This document shows positions 16,378-24,799 of a stretch of 64,000 nucleotides of DNA, one piece after another. Origin of the DNA: Rhodoligotrophos appendicifer (GTDB taxonomy: Bacteria > Pseudomonadota > Alphaproteobacteria > Rhizobiales > Im1); assembly GCF_007474605.1 (NCBI RefSeq), contig NZ_VHKL01000002.1, forward strand, positions 248,001 to 312,000, read 5' to 3'. A program made the translations under genes and the position numbers. Every line of letters starts with the position of its first letter. The first letter of the stretch is position 1. Under the pieces are notes generated by a model. The model was not told the DNA's origin and did not search any database. It saw only the letters and a list, made by a program, of their open reading frames with translations.

Positions 16378-17277
16378 TTGGTCGATACGGTCAGGATTGG
16401 GGACGTTTCGGTGGCGCGCATCGAGGAGATGCTGACGCCCGGATTCGATCCCGCATTTCTTTTTCCAGATTTTTCGCCTGCTCTGCTCGAGCGGTTCCCG
16501 ATCCTGTCGAGTCCGAATTTTCTCGATCCGGCATCGGGCAGGCTGATGTCGAGCATGCATTCCTGGCTGCTGAAGATCGGCAAGGATGTCATCCTGATCG
16601 ATACGGGCTGCGGCAATCACAAGCATCGCGCTCCGGCAGCCTTCAAACGCTTCCACATGCTCGACCTGCCCTTCCTCGACAGGCTGGCCGAGGCCGGCGT
16701 GGCCCCAGAAGACGTGACCTATGTCATCAATACGCACCTGCATGTGGATCACGTCGGCTGGAACACGATGCTCGTGGATGGGCAGTGGGTGCCGACATTT
16801 CCCCGCGCGCGCTACATCTTCGGCGCCAAGGAGTTCGCCAATTGGACCACCGATGGTCGCAGCCTGCGGGCGCAGCCTGAAGGCGGGCCGGTGATCGTCG
16901 ACAGCGTCATGCCCGTGGTGGACGCCGGTCTCGTGGATTTCGTCGAGGCGGGAGATCGTCTCCTCGACGTGATCAGCTTCGTTGCCGCCCCCGGCCATAC
17001 CGACGGGCAGTTGAACATCCGGGTCGAGTCCAAAGGCGAAACTGGCGTTTTCACCGCAGATGTCCTTCATCAACCGATGCAAATCGTCTGTCCGACGCTC
17101 AATTCCCGGTTCTGCGAAGACAATGAGCGAGCCCCGCTAACGCGGAGAAAGCTGTTGGACTTTGCCGCGGAGTCGGACGCCATCCTGTTTCCGCAGCATT
17201 TCGGTGCGCCGCATGCCGGCTATGCGCGGCGCGAGGGTTCGGGCTTTGCCTTCGAACCCGTCGTCTGGAAGAACTGA
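16378..17277 (+). CDS. MBL-fold metallo-hydrolase
   Basis: The 299-residue metallo-beta-lactamase-fold protein has the dinuclear zinc signature THLHVDHVGW with ligands H120, H122, D124 and H125. A further GHTDGQ histidine (about residue 207) and a C-terminal HFGAPHAG histidine are also present. The organisation resembles lactonases and related esterases of this fold. The likely start is TTG at 16378, with GGAGGA about six bases upstream; no ATG fits. It is the first gene of the IclR-controlled operon. In this context it may open a lactone or hydrolyse an ester to give the acid processed by the downstream enzymes, but the substrate is unknown. Confidence 0.85.
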   Translation: MVDTVRIGDVSVARIEEMLTPGFDPAFLFPDFSPALLERFPILSSPNFLDPASGRLMSSMHSWLLKIGKDVILIDTGCGNHKHRAPAAFKRFHMLDLPFLDRLAEAGVAPEDVTYVINTHLHVDHVGWNTMLVDGQWVPTFPRARYIFGAKEFANWTTDGRSLRAQPEGGPVIVDSVMPVVDAGLVDFVEAGDRLLDVISFVAAPGHTDGQLNIRVESKGETGVFTADVLHQPMQIVCPTLNSRFCEDNERAPLTRRKLLDFAAESDAILFPQHFGAPHAGYARREGSGFAFEPVVWKN

Positions 17278-17290
17278 AGAAAGAACCGCT

Positions 17291-18889
17291 ATGTCCCTGG
17301 CCGAAAACCTCCAGCACAGGAACCATCCCGCCATCGACCGCCTCATCCAGGATCTGGGCGCGGACGTGGTGCTCGCGGATGATGGAACGCGCAGCTATTA
17401 CGCCAACGACATCTTCTGGCAGCCCGGCATTCCGCCGTTGGCCGTCGTGATGCCGAAGACACGCGAAGAGACGGCCATGGCGGTGTCGACCGCTATCCAG
17501 GCCGGTGTCGCAGTGGTGCCGCGCGGCGGCGGCATGTCGTATACGAAGGGCTATATCCCGGCGCTGCCGGATTCCATCGTCATCGATGCAAGGCGGATGG
17601 ACAGGATCCTCGAGATCAACGCAGCCGACATGTATGTGACGGTCGAAGCCGGCTGCACCTGGGCGAAGCTCAACGAGGCCTTGGAAGGCACCGGCCTGCG
17701 CAGCGCTTATTGGGGGCCGCTGTCGGGCATCAACGCCACCATCGGCGGAGCGCTGTCGCAGAACAGTGCGTTTTTCGGCTCGACCACCAATGCGACCGTC
17801 GCGGAGAGCGTCCTCGGCGTCACCGTGGTGCTGGCCGATGGCCGCATCGTCACTACAGGCTCCGGAGGCCGCAAGGACGCCAAGCCCTTCACCCGCGAGG
17901 GTGGTCCCGACCTGACGGGCCTGTTCCTGGGCGACAATGGAGCCATGGGCGTGAAGGTCGCCGCCACGATCCGGCTGCATGTGAAGCCTGCCGAGACCGG
18001 CTATCTCTCCTTCGGGTTCGAGTCGATGCCGATCATGGCCTCGGCCCAAGTCGAGATGGCGCGGACCCGGTCCATCTCGGAAGGGTTTGGCATCGACCGC
18101 ACCAAGGCCGAACATTCGGCCTCCGTGAACAAGCTGATGGATGGGGTGAAGACGCTCGGCAATGTGGTCAAAGGCGGCAAGACCATGCTGGGCGGCCTGA
18201 AGGACGCGGTCAGCGTCGCCGCCGGCGGCACCGCCTTCCTCAAGGCGCATAATTACACGCTGCATCTGGTGCTCGAGGGCCGTACGCCTGCGGAGCTGGC
18301 GGAATCCATGAAGCGGGTCCGCGAGATCGGCAATCGCTACGGCAAAGAAATCGAGAACACGGTGCCGAAGGTCATGCGCTCGAAGCCCTTCGGGCCGACG
18401 CGCGGGATGCTGGGCGCCGACGGCCAAAGATGGGTGCCGATCCACGCCGTGTTTCCGCTGAGCACCGGCAAGGCGGTGGCGGAGGCCAATGACGCCTTCT
18501 TCGCCTCAAAGCGCGACTTCATGGAGAAGCACGGCATCGTCTATTCCGTCATGTCGATGACGGTTGGCAACGAGTTCTTCCTCGAGCCCGCCTTCTATTG
18601 GATGGACGAGATCACGCCGCTCCATGCCAAGAGTCTGGGCGACGACGTGGTCAAGCCATGGCGGGACCGGCCGGCCAATGTCACGGCGCGCAATGCGGTC
18701 GCCGAATTGCGGCGCGGGACGCAGGAGCTCTATGCCAGTCTCGGCGGCGTCAGCTGGCAGGTGGCGCGGGATTACCCGTTCAAGGAGCTTCTCACTCCGG
18801 AGACCTGGTCGCTGCTCGAAGGGGTGAAGCGTTCCGTCGATCCCCAGGGCCTAATGAATCCCGGCTCGCTCGGTCTCGGGCGGCAATAG
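17291..18889 (+). CDS. FAD-binding oxidoreductase (GlcD/VAO-like)
   Basis: The 532-residue flavoprotein has a PCMH-type FAD-binding domain (about residues 45-225), with VVPRGGGMSYTKGY carrying the FAD pyrophosphate loop at 78-81 and GPLSGINATIGGALSQNSAFFGS further on. A C-terminal cap and substrate domain ends LMNPGSLG. Relatives oxidise 2-hydroxy acids or phenolic alcohols, passing electrons to oxygen or a carrier. It starts 13 bases after the MBL gene and ends ten bases before the dehydratase gene, so it belongs to the same operon. It could oxidise a hydroxy acid to the unsaturated or oxo acid used next, but this is inference. Confidence 0.85.
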   Translation: MSLAENLQHRNHPAIDRLIQDLGADVVLADDGTRSYYANDIFWQPGIPPLAVVMPKTREETAMAVSTAIQAGVAVVPRGGGMSYTKGYIPALPDSIVIDARRMDRILEINAADMYVTVEAGCTWAKLNEALEGTGLRSAYWGPLSGINATIGGALSQNSAFFGSTTNATVAESVLGVTVVLADGRIVTTGSGGRKDAKPFTREGGPDLTGLFLGDNGAMGVKVAATIRLHVKPAETGYLSFGFESMPIMASAQVEMARTRSISEGFGIDRTKAEHSASVNKLMDGVKTLGNVVKGGKTMLGGLKDAVSVAAGGTAFLKAHNYTLHLVLEGRTPAELAESMKRVREIGNRYGKEIENTVPKVMRSKPFGPTRGMLGADGQRWVPIHAVFPLSTGKAVAEANDAFFASKRDFMEKHGIVYSVMSMTVGNEFFLEPAFYWMDEITPLHAKSLGDDVVKPWRDRPANVTARNAVAELRRGTQELYASLGGVSWQVARDYPFKELLTPETWSLLEGVKRSVDPQGLMNPGSLGLGRQ

Positions 18890-18899
18890 GAGAGCGTTT

Positions 18900-20156
18900 A
18901 TGGGCTACACGATTACAGAGAAGATCCTGGCACGGGCCGCAGGCGTTCCCGGCGCACGCGCCGGCGACGAACTCATGGCCAAGCCGGACTTCGTGCTGGC
19001 CTACGACTTCCCCGGCTATACTGACGTCTATTTCAAGAGCATGAAGGAAGACTTCGGCATCGACAGGGTGGCGGAGCCGGAGCGGTTTGCGATCTTCATC
19101 GATCACATGGTCCCGGCGACGACGCCGAAGGAGGAAGAGCTCCATATCGGCACCCGCAGCTGGTGCAAGGAGAACAATGTTCCCCTGTTCGAGCGCAAAG
19201 GCATCGGCCATCAGGTCGCCGCGGAAGTGGGCTATGCGACGCCGGGCGCCTTCGTCGTGCATTTCGACGGGCATATCAGCCAGCTCGGCACTTTCGGTAC
19301 GCTGGCCATCGGCATGCGGCGCAATGTGCTGGAAGCCTTCGTGCGCGAGAAAGTCTCGATCAAGGTGCCCCATACGGTGCGGGTGAATCTGTCGGGCGAA
19401 CTCACCCCCGGCGTCATGGCGCGCGACGTGTTCCATCATCTCGTCCGCACCATGGGTCCGTCCTCCTGTCGCTTCCAGGTGCTCGAGATCGGTGGCCCGG
19501 CACTGAAGACGCTGTCGACCGAAGGGCTGCAGACCATCACCGGCCTGGCCATGTTCACCGGGGCCATCACCGCCATCGTCAATCCGGACGAGGACCGGCT
19601 GGCCTACGCCTTGCCACGAGCGCGCAAGCAGCTGGAGCCGGTGTTCAGCGATCCGGATGCCCATTACGCCGCCGTCTACGACATCGACCTCAACGGTCTC
19701 GAGCCGGTGCTGGTCATCCCGCCGACCCCGTCGAACACTCGCAATCTGTCGGACTATCTCGGCCTCGAGATCAACACCGGCTATCTCGGCTCCTGTGCCT
19801 CGGGCCGGCTCGAGGATCTGCGCATCGCCGCCCAGATCCTGCAGGGCCGGCAGGTCAAGGAGGGCTTCATGCTGAATGTCATCCCGACCAGCCAGGAGAT
19901 CATGGCCGCCGCCGGGCGCGAGGGTCTGATCTCGATCCTCGCCGAAGCCGGAGCCTTCGTCTCCTCGCCGAGTTGCGATTACTGCTTCGGCCGGATCGCC
20001 ACCATGACGGACAAGCAGCGGGCCGTGTCCACCGGCACGCTCAATGTCCGCGGCCGCATGGGCAGCCCGGATTCGGAGATCTACCTGTGCAATGCCGCCG
20101 TCGTTGCGGCGGCCGCGATCGAGGGTCAGCTCGCCGACCCGCGCAAATATCTCTGA
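18900..20156 (+). CDS. Aconitase/3-isopropylmalate-dehydratase family large subunit, divergent (DmdA-like)
   Basis: The 418-residue protein has the LeuC/homoaconitase large-subunit layout, with the three [4Fe-4S] cysteines in place: C299 (GSCASGR), C359 and C362 (SPSCDYCFG). The active-site loop differs from the norm. The usual GDSHT-x-T-H motif reads FDGHISQLGTFG (122-133), so the Ser and the second His are gone while the Asp and first His remain. It forms a pair with the next gene, nine bases downstream. Candidate reactions are hydration or dehydration of a maleate, citraconate, isopropylmalate or dimethylmalate-like acid. The downstream lyase makes the dimethylmalate type attractive. Family membership is clear, but the reaction is not certain. 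Confidence 0.8.
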   Translation: MGYTITEKILARAAGVPGARAGDELMAKPDFVLAYDFPGYTDVYFKSMKEDFGIDRVAEPERFAIFIDHMVPATTPKEEELHIGTRSWCKENNVPLFERKGIGHQVAAEVGYATPGAFVVHFDGHISQLGTFGTLAIGMRRNVLEAFVREKVSIKVPHTVRVNLSGELTPGVMARDVFHHLVRTMGPSSCRFQVLEIGGPALKTLSTEGLQTITGLAMFTGAITAIVNPDEDRLAYALPRARKQLEPVFSDPDAHYAAVYDIDLNGLEPVLVIPPTPSNTRNLSDYLGLEINTGYLGSCASGRLEDLRIAAQILQGRQVKEGFMLNVIPTSQEIMAAAGREGLISILAEAGAFVSSPSCDYCFGRIATMTDKQRAVSTGTLNVRGRMGSPDSEIYLCNAAVVAAAAIEGQLADPRKYL

Positions 20157-20165
20157 GGTCGAACC

Positions 20166-20696
20166 ATGCCGCTCAAGAACCTTCGGGGACGCGTCGCCTT
20201 CATCTTCACGGAAGAGGATTTCGACGTCGACCAGATCGTCGGTGTTAAGAACATCAAGATCACCGACATCAACGAACTCGCCGCCGCCGCCATGACGTCC
20301 TATGACCCGGAGTTCGCCACTCAGGTGAAGCCCGGTGACATCCTCGTGGGCGCCGGAAATTTCGGCTACGGACATCCCCATTACCCGCCGATGCGGGCCA
20401 TGCGCCATCTCGGCATCACCGGGGTCATCGCAGAGAGCTTCTCACCCGGCTATTGGCGCGGGGAGGTGAGCATGGGCTTTCCCCAGGTGAGCTGCCCCGG
20501 CATCCTGACGCTGGTGGAGCGCTGGGACGAGATCGAAGTCGATTGGGAGGCCGGTGTCGTCCGCAACCTCACCAAGGGCACGGAACTCCCCTTCGAACCG
20601 CTCGCGGCGGGCGATGAACAGATGCTCGAGGCCGGTGGCCTCGTCCCTTATCTCAAACGCACCACGCCCATGCAGGGCGAACGGAAGGATCACTGA
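20166..20696 (+). CDS. LeuD/DmdB-like dehydratase small subunit with altered active-site loop
   Basis: The 176-residue swivel-domain subunit partners the preceding iron-sulfur subunit. The family hallmark GxNFGxGSSRE, which in aconitase supplies the catalytic Ser and a substrate-binding Arg, here reads GNFGYGHPHYPPM (64-76), so Ser-Ser-Arg-Glu is replaced by His-Pro-His-Tyr. The fold context (TITDINEL-like start, GVIAESFSPGYWR after the loop) is kept. The change suggests a different substrate or mechanism from leucine biosynthesis. The start codon is followed by a strongly family-like sequence and the lyase gene begins two bases after the stop, so the genes are tightly coupled. Confidence 0.75.
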   Translation: MPLKNLRGRVAFIFTEEDFDVDQIVGVKNIKITDINELAAAAMTSYDPEFATQVKPGDILVGAGNFGYGHPHYPPMRAMRHLGITGVIAESFSPGYWRGEVSMGFPQVSCPGILTLVERWDEIEVDWEAGVVRNLTKGTELPFEPLAAGDEQMLEAGGLVPYLKRTTPMQGERKDH

Positions 20697-20697
20697 C

Positions 20698-21558
20698 ATG
20701 GCAAGAACCCGAGACTTTCGCGACCGCGTGGTGAACCAGCAGACCGTATGGTCGGCCGGTGCCTATGATGCGATGTCGGCGAAACTGATCGAGGATGCGG
20801 GCTTCGATGCCGTCATGACGTCGGGCTTCGGGGTCTCCGCCTCGCATCTCGGAATGCCCGATGCGGAACTCTACACCATGTCGGAGAACCTGGCGGTGGT
20901 GCGCAACGTCATCAACGTGGTCGACATCCCCGTCATCGCCGATATCGATACCGGCTACGGCAACGCCATCAATGCCATGCGCACCGTGCGCGAATTCGAG
21001 GCGATCGGATGCTCGGCCGTGATCCTCGAGGATCAGGTGTCGCCCAAGCGCTGCCCAATCTGCGTCGGCGGCGTCGAGGTCATCGCCAAGGACGAGGCGG
21101 TCTCCAAGGTCGCCGCAGCCGCAGCCGCGCGCCGCGACCCGAACATGCTGATCATCGCGCGGACCGATGTGGTCGATGTGCAGGAAGCGATCGACCGCGG
21201 CAAGGCCTATGTGGCCGCCGGCGCCGATATCATCCAGCCCATCAGCAAGTGCTTCAAGGACATCGAGGGCCTGCGCGCCATGCGCGAGGGCGTGGGCGTG
21301 CCGCTGTCGCTGCAGATCCTGGGATGGCTCGAAGGCATGAGCCCCAAGGAAATCGAAAGCGTGGCGGGCATGGCGACCTTCGCCCTGGTGCCGTTGATGA
21401 CCGTGGCGGCCGCCTTGCGGGAAAATCTGGCCGCGCTGGTCGCGTCGAAGTCCACGAAGGACCTGCCGCGGCCACGGACCGACCATAATGATTTCATCGA
21501 CTTCATCGGCTTCAAGAAAGTCGAGGAGCTGCAGCTCAAGTATCTGCGTGCAAGCTGA
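20698..21558 (+). CDS. Isocitrate lyase/PEP mutase superfamily lyase (dimethylmalate- or methylisocitrate-lyase-like)
   Basis: The 286-residue TIM-barrel enzyme shows the superfamily Mg-binding sequence DIDTGYGN (about residue 80) and a VILEDQ segment. The mobile catalytic loop, usually KKCGH or KRCGH, reads SPKRCPICVGG here, keeping Lys-Arg-Cys but changing what follows. Superfamily members cleave 2-methylisocitrate, 2,3-dimethylmalate or oxaloacetate-type C-C bonds, giving pyruvate, succinate or related acids. Downstream of a DmdAB-like dehydratase pair, a dimethylmalate- or citramalate-type cleavage to pyruvate plus a short acid is plausible. The ATG at 20698 is two bases past the previous stop. 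A 16-base stem-loop and then the transporter genes follow. Confidence 0.78.
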   Translation: MARTRDFRDRVVNQQTVWSAGAYDAMSAKLIEDAGFDAVMTSGFGVSASHLGMPDAELYTMSENLAVVRNVINVVDIPVIADIDTGYGNAINAMRTVREFEAIGCSAVILEDQVSPKRCPICVGGVEVIAKDEAVSKVAAAAAARRDPNMLIIARTDVVDVQEAIDRGKAYVAAGADIIQPISKCFKDIEGLRAMREGVGVPLSLQILGWLEGMSPKEIESVAGMATFALVPLMTVAAALRENLAALVASKSTKDLPRPRTDHNDFIDFIGFKKVEELQLKYLRAS

Positions 21559-21566
21559 ACAGAAGC

Positions 21567-21584
21567 ACGACCCTGAAGGGTCGT
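21567..21584 (+). other. Stem-loop between lyase and transporter genes
   Basis: ACGACCCT-ga-AGGGTCGT forms a perfect eight-base-pair hairpin followed by TT, nine bases after the lyase stop and about 24 bases before the binding-protein start. The T-run is too short for a confident terminator. It could slow transcription, or protect an upstream message end and so set the enzyme/transporter ratio. Confidence 0.45.
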
Positions 21585-21607
21585 TTAGCCTGGGGAGGAC
21601 CTAGAAG

Positions 21608-22741
21608 ATGTTATCGAGAAGACTGATTATCGCCGCCGGTGCGGCGCTCATGGCGGGCACACTCGTGTCCGGCGTTCACGCGCAAGAAAAACCGCCGGTC
21701 CGGATCGGCGCCCTGTTGCCGCTGAGCGGGGCAGGCGCCTTTGACGGCCAGCTCGCCGCCGAAGGCATGGAGGCCATGGCCGCCGTCATCAATGCCAAGG
21801 GCGGCATCCTCGACGGGCGCAAGATCGAGCTCGTCAAGTATGACGACAAGGGCACGCCGGAAGAGGGCGTCTCCGCTGCCAAGCGCGCCATCGAGCAGGA
21901 CAAGGTCGACGTGCTCGTCGGCGGCTGGTTCAGCGCCGTCGCGTTGAGCCTGAAGGAAGAGACGCGCGACAAGATCATCACCGTGATGACCTCCTCGCAG
22001 CACCCGAAGGTCACGGCGGAAGGGCACAAGTACCTGTTCCGTCTGAACGCGACCTCGACCATGAACTCGGCCACCTATTCGAAGTTCATCTGCGACAAGA
22101 TGGGCCTGAAGTCGGTCGCCTATATGACGATCAACGACGATTACGGCCGCCTCGAGGCGCAAAACTACGAAAAGCTGCTGGGCGAATGCGGGATCAAGTC
22201 GGTCGGCAATGAATATTACAACCGCAACGATACGGACTTCACCACGGCGCTCACGAAGATCCGCGCCCTGAAGCCGGACGCGATCTATGTGTCCGCCATC
22301 AACACCTCACAGGGTGCCACCATCTACCGGCAGATCCGCCAGACGGGCTACAAGGGCACCATCATCGCGTCTGCGGGCAACATGAACCCGAAGCTTGTCG
22401 AGCTATCCGGGCCGGCACTCGAGGGCGTCTACTCCGTGTCCCTGTTCGCTCCCGACAGCGACAACCCGCTGCTGAAGGCGTGGATCGAGCAGTATAAGAG
22501 CATGTTCAGCAACGAGCCTGCCTTCATCGGTTCGCTCGGGGCCCAGGCCGTGGAGCTGCTTGCCGGCGCAATCCAGGAGGCGGGCGACCCGCGCGCCTAC
22601 GACAAGATCGCAGCGGCGTTGAAGGGCCATCCCTGGGACACGCTGCTCGGCAACATGAAGTTCGACGAGCAGGGTCAGGCTCTGCAGAACACCTATCTGA
22701 TCCGGGTGGTCGACGGGAAGATCACGTCCGTCAAAAACTGA
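21608..22741 (+). CDS. ABC transporter substrate-binding protein (Liv type)
   Basis: The 377-residue periplasmic protein has a signal peptide (residues 1-25, ending VHAQ) and a type I periplasmic-binding fold of the Leu/Ile/Val family (PVRIGALLPLSG, AINAKGG-like and GGWFSA blocks). It captures the substrate of the LivHMGF-type transporter encoded next. Such systems in this bacterial group also carry aromatic or dicarboxylic acids, which would fit the preceding enzyme genes. The start is the ATG with a GGAGG-containing leader. A REP-like palindrome lies between it and the permease gene. Confidence 0.88.
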   Translation: MLSRRLIIAAGAALMAGTLVSGVHAQEKPPVRIGALLPLSGAGAFDGQLAAEGMEAMAAVINAKGGILDGRKIELVKYDDKGTPEEGVSAAKRAIEQDKVDVLVGGWFSAVALSLKEETRDKIITVMTSSQHPKVTAEGHKYLFRLNATSTMNSATYSKFICDKMGLKSVAYMTINDDYGRLEAQNYEKLLGECGIKSVGNEYYNRNDTDFTTALTKIRALKPDAIYVSAINTSQGATIYRQIRQTGYKGTIIASAGNMNPKLVELSGPALEGVYSVSLFAPDSDNPLLKAWIEQYKSMFSNEPAFIGSLGAQAVELLAGAIQEAGDPRAYDKIAAALKGHPWDTLLGNMKFDEQGQALQNTYLIRVVDGKITSVKN

Positions 22742-22772
22742 CCTCCCTCAGGATTGAGGACAGGTGTCTCGG

Positions 22773-22875
22773 GTCGTCCCGGACGCACTGCAGCGCGGAA
22801 CGCGGTGCAGTGCAGATCCGGGATCCCTGATTGCGTGGGCATCCCGGATCTGCGCTGCGCTCCGGCCGGGATGAC
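22773..22875. repeat. REP/BIME-like palindromic element after the binding-protein gene
   Basis: The 185-base gap holds nested inverted repeats. GCAGATCCGGGAT (22812-22824) pairs perfectly with 22841-22853. GCACTGCA (22785-22792) pairs with 22806-22813. An outer GTCGTCCCGG arm (22773-22782) pairs with 22866-22875 with one mismatch. Repeated ATCCCGG/CCGGGAT units of this kind are common extragenic elements in Hyphomicrobiales. The element sits exactly between substrate-binding-protein and permease genes. Confidence 0.7.
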
Positions 22876-22926
22876 TGTCGGGGTAAGAGGTAATCCCTCT
22901 ACTGGGTCACACGATCTAACAAGAGC

Positions 22927-23808
22927 ATGGCAATGGATTTCGTCGTCTTCACCCAGCAGGTCATCAATGGCCTGGTCAACGGCATGGCCTATGTGCTGAT
23001 CGCGACCGGGCTCACCCTGATCTTCGGTGTGCTGCGGATCGTGAACTTCGCCCATGGCGAGTTCTACATGCTCGGCGCCTTCTTCACCTATTACGTCATG
23101 TCGATGCTCGGCCTCGACTATATCTCGGCGGCCCTGATCGCGACGGGGCTCACCGCAGCCGTCGGCATCCTGGCAAACGTCCTGTTCTTCTGGCCGCTGC
23201 GCAAGGAGCATGAGTTCACCATCCTGCTGTCGAGCCTGGGGCTCGCGCTCCTGCTCACCAATGGCGGCGAGGTCGTCTTCGGCGCCGATCCCAAATATGT
23301 GGCCAGCCCCTTCTCCGACGAAATCGTGGAATGGGGCGATTTGATCGTCACCCAGCAGCGCCTCGTGGTCTTCGCGGTGGGCGTCGTGGTGCTGATCGCG
23401 CTCTATCTCTTCATCAAGAATTCCAGCATGGGCAAGATGATGCGGGCGACTGCACAGAATGCCGAAGGCGCCGCGCTGACCGGCATCAATATCCGCCGGG
23501 TCCATGCCTGGACTTTCGCACTGGCCTGCGGACTGGCCGCGGTTGCCGGAGCGCTTGTCGGGCCCACGGCCATGATCTATCCGACCGTCGGCAGCTGGGC
23601 CGTGCTCAAGGGCTTCATCGTCGTCATCATGGGCGGGCTTGGCAGCATCCCCGGAGCGCTGGTGGGGGGCCTGGCGCTCGGCGTGATCGAGTCGCTCGGG
23701 GGAGGTTACATCTCGCTCGGATTCGCCGAGGCCATCGGCTATGCCATCATCATCATCGTGCTGCTATGGCGCCCGCAAGGGTTGTTCGGCACCGCGAAGA
23801 AGGCTTGA
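22927..23808 (+). CDS. Branched-chain-type ABC transporter permease, LivH-like
   Basis: The 293-residue inner-membrane permease has about eight helices and the family segments LTLIFGVLRIVNFAHGEFYMLGA near the N-terminus and GLGSIPGALVGG near residue 238, which include the coupling-helix region that contacts the ATPase. It forms the pore with the LivM-like permease four bases downstream. It is the first membrane component after the REP-like element. Confidence 0.92.
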   Translation: MAMDFVVFTQQVINGLVNGMAYVLIATGLTLIFGVLRIVNFAHGEFYMLGAFFTYYVMSMLGLDYISAALIATGLTAAVGILANVLFFWPLRKEHEFTILLSSLGLALLLTNGGEVVFGADPKYVASPFSDEIVEWGDLIVTQQRLVVFAVGVVVLIALYLFIKNSSMGKMMRATAQNAEGAALTGINIRRVHAWTFALACGLAAVAGALVGPTAMIYPTVGSWAVLKGFIVVIMGGLGSIPGALVGGLALGVIESLGGGYISLGFAEAIGYAIIIIVLLWRPQGLFGTAKKA

Positions 23809-23812
23809 TCCC

Positions 23813-24799
23813 ATGGCGAACAAGATCCTTCCCTTCATCGCCCTGGCCGTGCTCGCGATCCTACCGTTGCTGACGGGCTCCACCTATCTGCATCACCTGC
23901 TGGTGCTCTGGATGCTCTATGCGCTGCTGGCGCTGAGCCTCAACATCATCGTCGGCTATCTCGGCGAGCTGACCTTCGGACATGCCGCCTTCTTTGGCAT
24001 CGGCGCCTATGCCGCGGCCATCCTGGGAATGGATTACGGCCTCCCAGGCCTGCCTGCGCTGCTGTTTGCAGGCTTCATCGCGGGGGTGTTCGGCCTGGTC
24101 ATCGGCTATGTCGCCCTGCGGATCGTCGGGCCTCAATTTGCCATCCTCACGCTCGGCTTCGGATCGATCATCTATACGGTGACCAATTACTGGGTCGACG
24201 TCACCCGCGGCCCCATGGGGATTTCCAACATCCCACCCCTGTCCTTCGGCCCGGAGTGGCTGACATTCTCGACGGCGCAGGAATATTACTACGTCGCCCT
24301 GGCCTGCGTGGTGATCTTCGCCTATGCCTGTTATGCGCTGGTGCATAGCCGCACGGGACGCGCCTTCATCGCCACCCGTGAGAATCCCAACCTCGCCTCC
24401 TCCCTGGGCATCGACATCTTCCATATGAAGCTGCTCGGTTTCGTGGTCGCCACCGTGGTCGCGGGCATCGGCGGCGCGCTCTATGCCCATTACGTGAAGG
24501 TCATCACCCCCGAGCTCATGGGCCTCCAATACATGTCGGCGCTGATCATCATGGTCATCGTCGGCGGCCGCGGCACGATCGCTGGGCCCATCATCGGCGC
24601 CCTCATCTATGTGGGCCTGCTCGAATTGCTGCGTCCGCTCGGTGCGATGCGGCTCGTCATCTTCGCTGCCCTGCTGATCGCCTCGGTCATCTTCCTGCCG
24701 GGGGGCATCGTCAGCCTGTGGCGCCGCTATGTTGAACAACCGGTGCTGAGAAAGTCCGCCACGCCACAGCCCGATGCCAGAAGGGAGATCGCGCCATGA
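23813..24799 (+). CDS. Branched-chain-type ABC transporter permease, LivM-like
   Basis: The 328-residue permease has a LivM-type layout, with ALLALSLNIIVGYLGELTFGHAAFFGIGAYA near the N-terminus and GGRGTIAGPIIGA near residue 258. The ATG at 23813, giving MANKILPF, is used; the frame is open upstream but overlaps livH. It overlaps the next ATPase gene by four bases (ATGA). It pairs with the LivH-like protein as the translocation pore. Confidence 0.92.
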   Translation: MANKILPFIALAVLAILPLLTGSTYLHHLLVLWMLYALLALSLNIIVGYLGELTFGHAAFFGIGAYAAAILGMDYGLPGLPALLFAGFIAGVFGLVIGYVALRIVGPQFAILTLGFGSIIYTVTNYWVDVTRGPMGISNIPPLSFGPEWLTFSTAQEYYYVALACVVIFAYACYALVHSRTGRAFIATRENPNLASSLGIDIFHMKLLGFVVATVVAGIGGALYAHYVKVITPELMGLQYMSALIIMVIVGGRGTIAGPIIGALIYVGLLELLRPLGAMRLVIFAALLIASVIFLPGGIVSLWRRYVEQPVLRKSATPQPDARREIAP

